Source: Chitinivibrionales bacterium
Lineage (GTDB): Bacteria > Fibrobacterota > Chitinivibrionia > Chitinivibrionales > FEN-1185
Length of the DNA stretch: 64,000 nt
Assembly (NCBI GenBank): GCA_035516255.1
Contig: DATJAL010000035.1
Span: 1-64,000, forward strand
Reading direction: 5' to 3'
The position numbers and the translations under genes were made by a program. Below, piece by piece: positions 17,501 to 25,931 of this stretch. The number at the start of each line of letters is the position of its first letter. Positions within the stretch are counted from its first letter, which is position 1. A model generated the notes under the pieces. That model was not told the origin of the DNA. It was given only the letters and a program-made list of their open reading frames with translations, and did no database searches.

Positions 17501-20500
17501 CGCGTCGAGGAGCACCGCCAGGTTCCAGAGGGCCTCGGAGGCCCGCTTGTCGGTGGGGTATTTCTGCACCAGCCCGCCGTAGAATTTCGCGGCGGCGGCG
17601 TAGCCCGCCTGGTCTTTTCTCGCGTCGGCGTTGCGGTAGTTGGCGTCCGAAATGTAAAGTCCCATGGTCACGGCGATGGAGTCCACCCGCGGAATGAGGA
17701 GCGAATCGCGCTTCCATACCAGATCCTGCCACTGCCCGCCCTTCGAATACGTCGTGAAGAAGTTCTCCCGTTCGCGCATGGCGCTGTCGGGCAGGTTCAG
17801 GAGTTCGTAGGCCTTGATGAGGGAAAGCGACGCGTCGGGCGCCGCGATGCTCTGCGGGTATTCTGCGATCAGCCGTTTATACACGCGCACGGCCGTTCGG
17901 TAGTCCATGTCCTCCACGCGGAGGTCCGCGATGCGCTTGAGCACCAGCGCCGCGTAGTCCACGTTGCCGATGAGCTGCAGAAATTTCACCGCGTCGTCGA
18001 TGCGGCTCTCCTCGTCGAAGCTGATGGCGATGTAGTCGATTGCCTCGTCGCGCAGCAGCGGGTTGCTCACCTGCTTTTTCTCGTCGAGCTTGGTGACGTC
18101 GAAATCGAGCGCGACCTCCTCAACAAGATATTTGAAAACCGCGATGGCCTCATCATACTGGTCTTCCATGTAGTAGCACCAGCCCAGGCTGTAGAGGGCC
18201 GACACGAACTGCGGATGGTCGCGATAGTAAAGCACCTTGTGATAGGTTTCCTCGGCGAGCTTGTATCCCTTTCCGCCCTGGATCTTCGGGTGTTCGAAAT
18301 AGTACCGCGCGATGTTCATGTTCGCCTCGACGTAGTACTCGCTCTCCGGGTATTTCTCGGTGAGCTCGAGCAGGGCGTCGTTCGCCTTGTCGTATTCGTT
18401 GAGTTTCTGCAGCGACAGCGCCTTGTAGAACAGGGCGGCCGGCGCCAGCGGATCGGCCGGGTACATGCGGACGAGGTAATCGTACGTGTCGATCACCTTC
18501 TTCAGGTCGTATTCGGGGAACACGAGGTGCGCGGTGTCTTTTCCCTCGGCGAGCTTCTTCTCGTAGGCGCGCAGCTTCACGTCGAAATCGTCGGACGCCT
18601 GGTCGAAATAGATTTCGGCAAGCCTGAAGAGCAGCTGCGGGATGTATTTGCTCTGCGGATACACGTACTGCATGGAGGTGATGTGGTTCACCAGCATGGT
18701 GCGGTCCTCGACGATCGAGCGCTGCAGTTTGTCGATGTCCTGTGCTGAAAACGCCTTCGTCACCTCGGTGGAGTTCTGTTGCAACGTGTCTTTTTTCGCT
18801 TCGACCGCTTTCGGCTGCTGTTTGTCTTTTTTCGCCTTCGCCGCCGAAGCCGCAGCCGCCGCTTTCGACTGCAGCGTATCCTTTTTCGCCTTTACCGCTT
18901 CGACAGCCTTCGGTTGCAGCGTGTCCTTTTTCGGCGCCGCCGCCTCGGCCGCCTTCGGCTGCAGCGTGTCCTTTTTCGCCTTGGCGTGACTCGCTTCTAA
19001 AAACTCCTTGTTCATCTTGGCCAACTCGATCTTTTTGTCCTGGTACCGCAAAAAGGCCCAATCCACGAATTTCGCCTGCAGGTTTTCGTCGGCCTGACGC
19101 ATGCCCTGGATGCCGCCGAGACATTCCTTGAGCACGAGCTGCTGCTCGCGCACCCCGGCGTTGTACCGCTCCTTGAGGCTGTCGAAGCCGGGCGTCATCT
19201 TCGCGATGAGCGCCGCGGAAACGCTGTCGGACGGTTTCACCACGAGGTTGTTTTTCAGGCTGTCCAGTATTTTCACCGCGACCTTCACCGTGTCGCGTGT
19301 TTTTTCCGATTTGTCAGTTATGATGTCGAGGTACCGGCGTTCGGCGAGGCCGGGGATGCCCTCGTCCCCCTTTTGCACGGTGATGATGCCGATGTCAAGG
19401 AGCAAACCCCGGTAGCTCTGGCCCATGGCCTTGAGCTTCTCGATGTTCTGCCGGCTCGCGGCGAGCAGGGCCTCGTTCCCCTGCTGGATCGCCTTGAACT
19501 CGATGACCTGCCACATACGGATCATGTCCGAAACACGGCTCAGCTCGTCGTAAATCTCGAACGATAGCCGGGCGGTCTTGAGCTGCTGGAAAATGAGCCC
19601 CTGCATCCGCTCGGCGTTTGCCTTGTCGTTGAGCTTGGCGTACGCCTGCTCGAGGATGGAAACCATTTCAAAGAAATATTCGTTCGCCTTGTTTTTGATG
19701 ATGAAGTTCTTCGCGAGGTCGCGGGCCTTCGCGTACTGGCCCATTTCCAGATATACGCGCGACATCTTGACAAGAGAATAATAATACCGCTTTGCCGAGC
19801 GCGGTACGCTTTTGTACAATTCAAGCGCGGTGGCGAACTGCCCCTTGTTGAAATAGATGTCGGCCAGCAGGATGCGCGCCTCGCCGGCGACCGCGGGCGC
19901 CGAGGAGTTCTTCCGCACGTACCCGAGGATCAGAATCGCCTTTTCCCATTGCTTTTTCCCCATGTAGCAGAGGGCGCTGAGGAACTGTGCCTGCAGGTAC
20001 GAGGAGGAAGCGGGCGAAACCTGCGAAAGAAAAGCTATGGCGTCATCGTAGCGCTCCTGGGTCCAGCGAAGCCTGCCGGTGATGTAAAGAACGGAGTTCA
20101 GCAGCGGCGATGACCTGAAGCGCAGCTGGAAAAGCGAGCTGATGGTGTCAGCCTGAAGCGTGTCACGCTCGCTGCACGCGTACTGCAGCAGCCTGAAATA
20201 GCTCGGAGCCACTTTGTCGCTGGCCGGGAACCTGCGCACCACGGTGCGGTATGATTCAACGGCAAAGTCGCGCAGCCTGCACTGCCGGTAGCATTCGCCG
20301 AGCGCGAAGTGGATGAAGTCGAGCCTGCCGTCGGGCAGATTGAGGTCGCGCAGGTTTTCCAGCACGTGCAGCGCTAATTGGTAGCTCCCCTTGTTGTACA
20401 GGTCGATGGCCCTGCGATAGTCCTGGGGCATCACCACCGAGTTCGGGTTGAGCTTGATCTGGTCTTCCCTGAGCGCGTCGTCGAACAGCCAGCCCACGTC

Positions 20501-20602
20501 GGGCGCCGGCTCGCCCTGGCCTGAAGCTGCAAGCGCGGCCGCGGGCCAGAGACAGGCGGCGATGGAGAGCGCAAAAAGGATGCGACGCGTCACTTGCAGC
20601 AT
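14546..20602 (-). CDS. Giant secreted TPR-repeat protein (2,018 residues)
   Basis: A signal peptide (RRILFALSIAACLWPAAALA) is followed by dozens of TPR-type units over most of residues 60-1720 (for example AIDLYNKGSYQLALHVLENL and AAEAYELLVASYLYSDKAKD). At about 545-620 a low-complexity insert repeats KKDTLQPKA-type units. Around 1730-1890 a predicted beta-sandwich resembles the galactose-binding/sialidase-N type (WKQAAEIPG, IWHPDTS, FHIRVSGKYWLYINGTL, NDISIHVTN). The C-terminal about 90 residues are a Lys/Glu-rich coiled coil. It is the last gene of a three-gene operon, and its start overlaps the previous gene by 13 bp. Probably a periplasmic or outer-membrane scaffold, perhaps for secretion or gliding; this is inference. 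Confidence 0.85.
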   Translation of the reverse strand: MLQVTRRILFALSIAACLWPAAALAASGQGEPAPDVGWLFDDALREDQIKLNPNSVVMPQDYRRAIDLYNKGSYQLALHVLENLRDLNLPDGRLDFIHFALGECYRQCRLRDFAVESYRTVVRRFPASDKVAPSYFRLLQYACSERDTLQADTISSLFQLRFRSSPLLNSVLYITGRLRWTQERYDDAIAFLSQVSPASSSYLQAQFLSALCYMGKKQWEKAILILGYVRKNSSAPAVAGEARILLADIYFNKGQFATALELYKSVPRSAKRYYYSLVKMSRVYLEMGQYAKARDLAKNFIIKNKANEYFFEMVSILEQAYAKLNDKANAERMQGLIFQQLKTARLSFEIYDELSRVSDMIRMWQVIEFKAIQQGNEALLAASRQNIEKLKAMGQSYRGLLLDIGIITVQKGDEGIPGLAERRYLDIITDKSEKTRDTVKVAVKILDSLKNNLVVKPSDSVSAALIAKMTPGFDSLKERYNAGVREQQLVLKECLGGIQGMRQADENLQAKFVDWAFLRYQDKKIELAKMNKEFLEASHAKAKKDTLQPKAAEAAAPKKDTLQPKAVEAVKAKKDTLQSKAAAAASAAKAKKDKQQPKAVEAKKDTLQQNSTEVTKAFSAQDIDKLQRSIVEDRTMLVNHITSMQYVYPQSKYIPQLLFRLAEIYFDQASDDFDVKLRAYEKKLAEGKDTAHLVFPEYDLKKVIDTYDYLVRMYPADPLAPAALFYKALSLQKLNEYDKANDALLELTEKYPESEYYVEANMNIARYYFEHPKIQGGKGYKLAEETYHKVLYYRDHPQFVSALYSLGWCYYMEDQYDEAIAVFKYLVEEVALDFDVTKLDEKKQVSNPLLRDEAIDYIAISFDEESRIDDAVKFLQLIGNVDYAALVLKRIADLRVEDMDYRTAVRVYKRLIAEYPQSIAAPDASLSLIKAYELLNLPDSAMRERENFFTTYSKGGQWQDLVWKRDSLLIPRVDSIAVTMGLYISDANYRNADARKDQAGYAAAAKFYGGLVQKYPTDKRASEALWNLAVLLDAKLDKSADAYAQYLAFSRNKSADAKRREQAAQNAVAIAQKMLPSDTAAEEGKLDSAALRVIEAVNNYKELFPTGPSLYSVLLTGASVYFNRKMYANAAEFYEAIVKTGVTNENFYEALFLLGQCHFGKENWDLAAQAYEKVWKGSGDAARKSKAYKLLLQSLFSSANQAFASGAFSKAASAFAAIDQNYPGSEYGDAVLFKAAESYEKTEDWIKACDSYYRLKNNYPTSKLAPSALFNAATDYEKANKFDKAAEAYELLVASYLYSDKAKDALFNLGLCYEKLGKLDKMAEANERYTQQFPGEKDVEAMLLRSAQYYYKANMFDKAINAYRNFIRRYTQSPKVIEALFMIGKMSLEKQDKEMAVLSFSQAEQLNARLATANVERNDYFASEAAYYLANMKRDEFAAVKFVQPDAKFKADQKLKTQLLQEATKAYEKVIQYRSERLFEAAYRIGGMYEDFVETWKNQERPKLPPVKLAVLEKDIAQAAAVLIQKSFAPYKKVIEIGAGFDSLNAEQKLWVYKAKVSLAKNMLAAGQYLCDAYLAMQNAPIPPEIKDKPLYYYQYLKQVLDAVAPMKAQARAFYLLSVKQLDSMGLQGENSAKCLEAFHQTNYLTGSEYDKLAEKILKEPEIPATLSAQEKEDLSFQLEDVVYELQDKAIASYEEALAVLKKENMQSSEWYGRIMLGLARLSPEKYGKAVFKRVVVAASKEWAVRGDSVPGWRSSNIPLEGWKQAAEIPGLSSNTAGMTVPYIWHPDTSARNLYSWQHVFLPGQPRDAMFHIRVSGKYWLYINGTLTASDTVGKRSPQKLDSISGIQSLVKGGDNDISIHVTNVDSTFKGFSVVFSALLDTSQHFKEAGKFPFKQQAPETAAPAPAPGDTSHQKGATQAHEKKAGAVAASQEKKTAPSSAGIKDTAGAVKYKTSKDVMKAVVEYQKKTELLNAEIKKERLEVQKLIIKNEDLDSQIKKVKEETGHLEKKPEGTGKSK
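18755..18990 (-). repeat. In-frame tandem repeat encoding KKDTLQPKA units
   Basis: Five imperfect copies, 12-18 codons each, of a segment encoding KKDTLQPKAAEA-like peptides within the giant TPR protein. The DNA repeats a GCAGCGTGTCCTTTTTCGCC-type core. Copy number could vary by slippage. It forms a flexible, highly charged linker between two TPR blocks. Confidence 0.7.
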
Positions 20603-23600
20603 CGGAACCCCACATCGCCAGATTTGAGGCCGACGCCGCCCTCGGAGGACAGGAAACAGTCTGCGGTCTCACCGTATTTGAACGACCCGCCGAGCATGTA
20701 CGGATAGTCGCCCTTCTTGTCCTCGACCCATTCCCACACGTTGCCCGCCATGTCCCGTGCGCCGCCGGGCTCGCCGCAGTCGGGAAATGCGCCCGATTTA
20801 TAGGGCTCGCAACCTTCGGAGGGACACTTGCCTTTCTGGTATTTCTGGCCGTAGGGATACGCGGTCTTTTTCGCGGTGCGGCATGCCGCAGTCCATTCCT
20901 CGCGCGTGCAAAGCCGCTTGCCCGCATCCATGCAGAAGATTTTCGCCTGCACCCACGACACCGAGACCAGCGGTTTTTCGCCCTTTATGTTGGGCCATTC
21001 GTAGGTGTCGATGCAGAAGGTGGCGCCGTTGTCGCGCGCCAGCGAGGTCATGCCCGGCGGGCAGAGCTGCTGCACGCGCACCTCGTGGGTCACTGCGCCG
21101 ACGTGCTTTATGGCGTCGCGCACCTCGCAGGTGACCTTGAACGTGCCGCTTGACAGATATGAATGGACAACCCGGGGGTCGGGTGAAAAATCGGTGTCGA
21201 ACGTGCCGTCTCCGTCAAAGTCCCACCGGTATTCGAGTTTTCCTTTTGGCGTCTCGAAGTCGATGGAGGCGGACGCGTCGAACGTCACGGCCGTCCCCTG
21301 CCGTACCGTGGCGGGCAGATAGGTAAACACAGGCGACGGCGGAAGGTCGACGAGATAGACAAAGGTGTCCACCGGGCCGCTGAACCCTGCGGCGTCCATC
21401 GCAAACGCCATGATGGTATCTGATGCGGCAAGGGTAATAGGTATTTTGAACACCTGCGAATCGGCGGTGGGCATATGCCCGTGCCGCGCGTAATAGACCG
21501 TGCTTTTGCCGTCAAACGCGTTGAGGGAGACCGATAGGACGCGGTCGTACACGCGCTGCGGCCCTGCCGGAATGTCGGGCACTGCGTGCGGTTTTAAAAC
21601 ATCGATTACGCGCACCAGACTCTGGTTGCCCGCCGCGTCCTCTGCGAAAAAGGCGAGCTTCACGTCGTCGCGCCGCGGAATGCTGATGCGGTCATGCGAC
21701 ACGAGGAATTTGTTGCCCGCAGTGCGCGTTGCGGCGGACGTGGCAGGGTTGCTTCCGTCAAGCGTGTAATAGATCGTGGCTTTTTTGCTGCATTCGAAAA
21801 ACACGGAGACCGAGTCGTTTACCCCCTTCTTCACGATCACGTCGGTGTACGGCGGGGTGACGTCGATGACGTATTCGGCCCTCCGCAGCGGGCTCTTGAG
21901 GCCGCTCGGGTCCTGCGAGAAATATTCGAGCGTGTAGGTTCCTTCCCGGGAAAGCGCCAGGGAATCCCGGTAGGGCCTGAAGAGCGTGTCCGGCAGCAGG
22001 CGCCACTGCACCGTGCTTCCCGCGCTCACCGCAAAGGCGATCCGCAGCGCGTTACGGTACAGGCCTCCCGGGGGCGCCACGCCCACCAGGGGGTGCCTGA
22101 GTTCATCCATGGTTTTGGTTTCGCTCCTGTTTCCCGCCTTGTCAACGGCAAAGTAGCGCAGGACCTGTCCCATGCGCAGCGGTATGGGGTCCTTGTATTG
22201 CGGCGACGAAGGGCCGGGTACGCCGCTCGTTTCGTAGCGGATCACCGCTTCCTCGTCGGCGGAAAGCGAAACGAGAAAGACATTCTGCTTCGCGTCTTCC
22301 TCGATCCGTGCCGTTACCACAGGCGGCTTGGTGTCGACGACGAATTCCTCCCGCTTCTCGTCGCTGGTGTTCCCCAGGTCGTCGATTGCGATAAGGGAAA
22401 GCCTGGTGGTCCCTTCCTTGGTGATGGCGATGCCGTTCCTATACACGAAGGAATTTTTGGTGGCCGCGCTGCCGTCGAGGGAATAAAACACCGTTGCGGG
22501 TTTGTCGGTGGTTACCGTGATGCGCTGCGGCGACTGAAAAAGGCCGCCGGGCGTCGACACGGATATGACCGGCGCGTTTTTATCGTACTTGTATTCCCAT
22601 TCCAACAATTCGGAACGGTTGCCGGCAAGGTCCTTCGCCCACGCCTTGAGCATGCACTTCCCCCTCCGCGCGACCGCCACGGGCCGCGTGTACTGCGGAC
22701 TCATCTCGGTGGGGAACGTCCCGTCGAGCGTGTAGCGGATGACGGCCGGCTTCTTGACGGAAAGGACAAGCGAATCGACGGAGGCGCCCTGGATCTGCTC
22801 GAAGCGGAGCTTCGGCACCACGGTGTCTACCACGAAGGTGGCCTGCCGCAGGTCCGATTCCCACCCGAGCGAATTTTTAGCAAAGTATCGAATGATCGTG
22901 GTGCCCACCGGAATCCTCACGGGGTGCTCGTACGGCGTGAAGAGCCGCGTGGGCGCCGAAGGGTCGAACGTATAGAACAGGTCGGCGGACGGCGTTGACT
23001 TGAAGGAAATCTCCGGCGCGGCATTATAGACCCCTTCCTTGGGAACAATGTCCACGCTTATGGCGCCGGCCTCCACCTTGTAGGAAAACTTTTTGGTAAA
23101 CGACTTGTTGCCCGCCCGGTCGATGGCGACAAAATATCCGGCAAGGGAATCCTTGACAACGAGCGAATCCTTCACGGACAACATCCCGGGGCCCGTTTCG
23201 ACAAGCGATGTCGTGAAGAAAAAGGTGCACGGCTCGTTTGCGGTGACGTGCACCGCGACCGGGGAACGGTAGCGGCCCGGCTCGGGCGACACATAAATTT
23301 CCGGCGGGCGCGTGTCGAGTATGTAAAGCATGGAATCGGGCCTCGACTTGTTTCCCACCAGGTCCTCGCCGTAGAAGTAAATCCGCGTCGTTCCTTCCTC
23401 GGTCACGGTCACGGGCTCGCGATACTGCACCATTTGCTTGGACGAACCGAGGCGGTACCAGATGGTCGCCTGTTCGTTGGACTTGAAGGTAATGTGGAAA
23501 ACCGAGGTCTGGTACGTTTCTTTTGGCTCGGCCTGTATGACCGGAGGCACCGTGTCGATGGAGGTGGTGTCTTGCTTCGCGGCAAAAACCGGCATGCTTG

Positions 23601-23631
23601 CGGCGAACAGGAAAAGAATGATCAGGCGCAT
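20590..23631 (-). CDS. Secreted chitobiase-type repeat / PKD / sulfatase-modifying-factor-fold protein
   Basis: 1,013 residues with signal peptide MRLIILFLFAASMPVFA. From about 25 to 745 there are roughly eight beta-sandwich units of the chitobiase/hexosaminidase C-terminal type, each with a YTLDGS(N/F)P-like or equivalent turn and a final AxDxAGN(x)S strand. About 750-835 is a PKD domain (FDASASIDFETPKGKLEYRW, HSYLSSGTFKVTCEV). About 850-1013 is an FGE-sulfatase/SUMF1 fold (FCIDTYEWPN, GKRLCTREEWTAAC, AGNVWEWVED, final DVGFRCC). The paired catalytic cysteines of true formylglycine-generating enzymes are not evident, so this C-terminal domain is probably a binding module. One base separates it from the upstream gene, and it overlaps the downstream gene by 13 bp. 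Confidence 0.85.
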   Translation of the reverse strand: MRLIILFLFAASMPVFAAKQDTTSIDTVPPVIQAEPKETYQTSVFHITFKSNEQATIWYRLGSSKQMVQYREPVTVTEEGTTRIYFYGEDLVGNKSRPDSMLYILDTRPPEIYVSPEPGRYRSPVAVHVTANEPCTFFFTTSLVETGPGMLSVKDSLVVKDSLAGYFVAIDRAGNKSFTKKFSYKVEAGAISVDIVPKEGVYNAAPEISFKSTPSADLFYTFDPSAPTRLFTPYEHPVRIPVGTTIIRYFAKNSLGWESDLRQATFVVDTVVPKLRFEQIQGASVDSLVLSVKKPAVIRYTLDGTFPTEMSPQYTRPVAVARRGKCMLKAWAKDLAGNRSELLEWEYKYDKNAPVISVSTPGGLFQSPQRITVTTDKPATVFYSLDGSAATKNSFVYRNGIAITKEGTTRLSLIAIDDLGNTSDEKREEFVVDTKPPVVTARIEEDAKQNVFLVSLSADEEAVIRYETSGVPGPSSPQYKDPIPLRMGQVLRYFAVDKAGNRSETKTMDELRHPLVGVAPPGGLYRNALRIAFAVSAGSTVQWRLLPDTLFRPYRDSLALSREGTYTLEYFSQDPSGLKSPLRRAEYVIDVTPPYTDVIVKKGVNDSVSVFFECSKKATIYYTLDGSNPATSAATRTAGNKFLVSHDRISIPRRDDVKLAFFAEDAAGNQSLVRVIDVLKPHAVPDIPAGPQRVYDRVLSVSLNAFDGKSTVYYARHGHMPTADSQVFKIPITLAASDTIMAFAMDAAGFSGPVDTFVYLVDLPPSPVFTYLPATVRQGTAVTFDASASIDFETPKGKLEYRWDFDGDGTFDTDFSPDPRVVHSYLSSGTFKVTCEVRDAIKHVGAVTHEVRVQQLCPPGMTSLARDNGATFCIDTYEWPNIKGEKPLVSVSWVQAKIFCMDAGKRLCTREEWTAACRTAKKTAYPYGQKYQKGKCPSEGCEPYKSGAFPDCGEPGGARDMAGNVWEWVEDKKGDYPYMLGGSFKYGETADCFLSSEGGVGLKSGDVGFRCCK

Positions 23632-23632
23632 T

Positions 23633-25762
23633 TCACTTGCCTGCCTTTTCGATGAGTTCCGAGATCTTTCTCACGGTCTCGGGATCTTTCGTCTTTGACA
23701 AAGCGGACTGCAGCATTCCCCTCGCCTGATCCGGATGCCGGTCATAATCAAGGTAAATGAGTCCCATGATATACTCCGGCTCCCATGATCCGGGCGCAAG
23801 GCGCAACGCCGTTCTCAGGACTTCGAGCGTCCTCTCGAAATTCGTGCCGTTTTTGTACTGGATGACGTCGAACATGCTTTTTCCCAGGCCCATGTATCCA
23901 TCAGCGTCGTTGGGAAAATCATGCGTGACGCCCTGGTATTTGACAACCGCGACTTCGTACCACCCCATTTGGCGGTACAGGTCGGCCTGCAGCAGCATGA
24001 TTTTCTTTTCGCCGGGCATCTCCGCCAGATAGGCTTCCACCGGCTCGACGGCCTCCTTGAACTGCCCGAGCCCCGCCATGAGTTCGGCCATCTTCACCAG
24101 CGCGTCCTGGTCGCGCGAATCCTGCTCGAGGATCCTGCGGTAATACCCGACCGCGTCCGCGTTTTTCTTCCGCATCACCGCGATCGAGGCGAGTTTTTCC
24201 AGTATGTCAATCCTCGCCGGGGCCAGCGCGAGCGCCGCCTCGAACGCGGAGGCCGCGTCGCCGAGCCTCCCCAGCGCAATGCAGGTATTGCCGAGGTTGC
24301 AGAGCACCGCCCCGTTCTTTGCGCCGATCCGGTCAGCCTTTCGGTATTTGCCGAGCGCGGGTCCCGCCGTACCGCTCAGCAACAGGACATTGGCCTCGTC
24401 ATTGAGGGCAGACTGCATGTTGGTGCCCATGCGGGCAGCCTTTTCAAAGAGCCTGCTCGCCTCGTCGGGTTTTCCCGTGTACCAAGCAAGCACGCCGAGG
24501 TTCACCGTTATGTCGGGAAGGTCGGGGTCCAGTTCTTGCGCATGCAGCAGAAGCTGACGCGCCTTTTCGTACCACGAAAGCTCAAGATATGCCTGCGCGA
24601 GATTGACCAGCACCGGAACATCATCCGGATGGCCTTTTGCGGAATATTCGAGGACATGCACCGCTTCCATGAGGCGCCCGGTGTTACGGTAGGCCGCGCC
24701 GAGCAGCGCATCGTAGCGGGTGCAGTCGGGACGGTATTTCACGAGCCGGTTGAACACGTCGCATGCCGAGGTAAAATCGCCTGCTGCCAGGTAGGCCTTT
24801 CCGAGCGCGAACTCGGGCTCGAGGTCGGCGGGACCCGACGCGACGCTGCGGACGAGTAGGGCAATGGCGCGCTGCAGGTCGCCGGAAATAAGGTACGATT
24901 TTCCCAGCGCCATCATGCCGTCGGCCGAGCGCTCGAGTGCCGGCTGGTTCTTATTGACAAAAGCAAGTGCCTTGTCGGGTAAATCGTAGTCCTCCAGGAA
25001 GTTGGCGGCCGCCGCCGTGACCTCCGGCGCGTCGCCGGAGAGCGCAACGGCTTTATGGAACAGGAGGCGTGCCGCCGTGATGTCGCCCGAGATGCGCGAC
25101 AGGCGCGCCATGCGGAACAGGGCATGGCCGAACGAAGGGTCCATTTCTGCGGCGCGCGCGTAGGAGGTGAGCGCGGCGGCGGTGTTCCCCCGCAATTCGA
25201 ACCAGTAGCCCGCGCAGTAGGTGGCATAGGCGCCGCTGCTCTGCGAAAGGGCCCGCCGCAGGGCCTGGTCATCCGCTTTTGTCAAGGCATACCCTATTGC
25301 GGCCGCGAACTTGGCAAAAAGTCCGGCGCACAGCGGGACGGCCGAATCAATGGACGCGATCTGGGAAACCACCGTTTTTACCGGAGTATCGCCGCGCACC
25401 GTCATTGTGCGCAGCTCGCAGAAAATCCTGCCGCTGGAAACCGTAAAAGTCCCTCCGCACGCAGCGTCCCAACCCCATCGCGCCCGGTGCTCCTTTAAAA
25501 GGCTGTCCGAGTCCATGGTCCAGGCCGTGGAGTCGGCCGAAAAGAGAAACACGGGCGAAAGCGCCTGGAGCTCCGCGCAGTTCAGCATATGGCGCGAGAA
25601 ATATTCGGGCACCAGCGCGCTTATCCAGTCGTAGACTTTGTCCTGGGTCTTATTGACTAATGGAAATACCGCGATTTTCGTCAGCGCAAAAGAGGGAAAA
25701 ACCGCCGCCAGGGCGAATATCAGGATTGCGGGTGCTACACGGGTTTTTCGTGGCAAAAGCAT
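23633..25762 (-). CDS. Exported TPR protein with N-terminal FlgO/CsgG-like region
   Basis: 709 residues. After a signal peptide (about 1-27), residues 28-170 (KIAVFPLVNKTQDKVYDWISALVPEYF) resemble the periplasmic nucleotide/protein-binding-like domain found in FlgO/CsgG-type and TolB-N proteins. From about 180 to the end there are some 14 TPR units (ALTSYARAAEMDPSFGHALF, GKAYLAAGDFTSACDVF and so on). It is the first gene of the three-gene operon of giant envelope proteins and lies 1 bp from the next gene. No enzymatic domain is seen. Confidence 0.8.
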   Translation of the reverse strand: MLLPRKTRVAPAILIFALAAVFPSFALTKIAVFPLVNKTQDKVYDWISALVPEYFSRHMLNCAELQALSPVFLFSADSTAWTMDSDSLLKEHRARWGWDAACGGTFTVSSGRIFCELRTMTVRGDTPVKTVVSQIASIDSAVPLCAGLFAKFAAAIGYALTKADDQALRRALSQSSGAYATYCAGYWFELRGNTAAALTSYARAAEMDPSFGHALFRMARLSRISGDITAARLLFHKAVALSGDAPEVTAAAANFLEDYDLPDKALAFVNKNQPALERSADGMMALGKSYLISGDLQRAIALLVRSVASGPADLEPEFALGKAYLAAGDFTSACDVFNRLVKYRPDCTRYDALLGAAYRNTGRLMEAVHVLEYSAKGHPDDVPVLVNLAQAYLELSWYEKARQLLLHAQELDPDLPDITVNLGVLAWYTGKPDEASRLFEKAARMGTNMQSALNDEANVLLLSGTAGPALGKYRKADRIGAKNGAVLCNLGNTCIALGRLGDAASAFEAALALAPARIDILEKLASIAVMRKKNADAVGYYRRILEQDSRDQDALVKMAELMAGLGQFKEAVEPVEAYLAEMPGEKKIMLLQADLYRQMGWYEVAVVKYQGVTHDFPNDADGYMGLGKSMFDVIQYKNGTNFERTLEVLRTALRLAPGSWEPEYIMGLIYLDYDRHPDQARGMLQSALSKTKDPETVRKISELIEKAGK

Positions 25763-25931
25763 GATAGAAGGAAAAATAAGATATTGATATCATAATAGAT
25801 AAATAAATTGATGTTATAAATAATGATTTTTATATAAATAACATTTTTTTTCATTGGCGGGGGGAATGCTTCCCTAAGGAATGCAGTTCCGCCGCACCCT
25901 AAATATATTGAAAGCGAAGGAAACGCCCTTT

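Noticed and set aside
16559-18748. 729-codon plus-strand open frame opposite the giant TPR gene
   Set aside because: It is antisense to a well-supported repeat protein; the Val/Arg/Glu-rich product with no known domain is typical of shadow frames in GC-rich DNA.
18755-18990. CRISPR-like array
   Set aside because: The repeats are in-frame codons of a low-complexity protein linker, unequal in length, with no spacers; no CRISPR array was seen anywhere in the window.
21694-22998. 434-codon plus-strand frame opposite the chitobiase-repeat protein
   Set aside because: Shadow frame; no ribosome site and no recognisable family.
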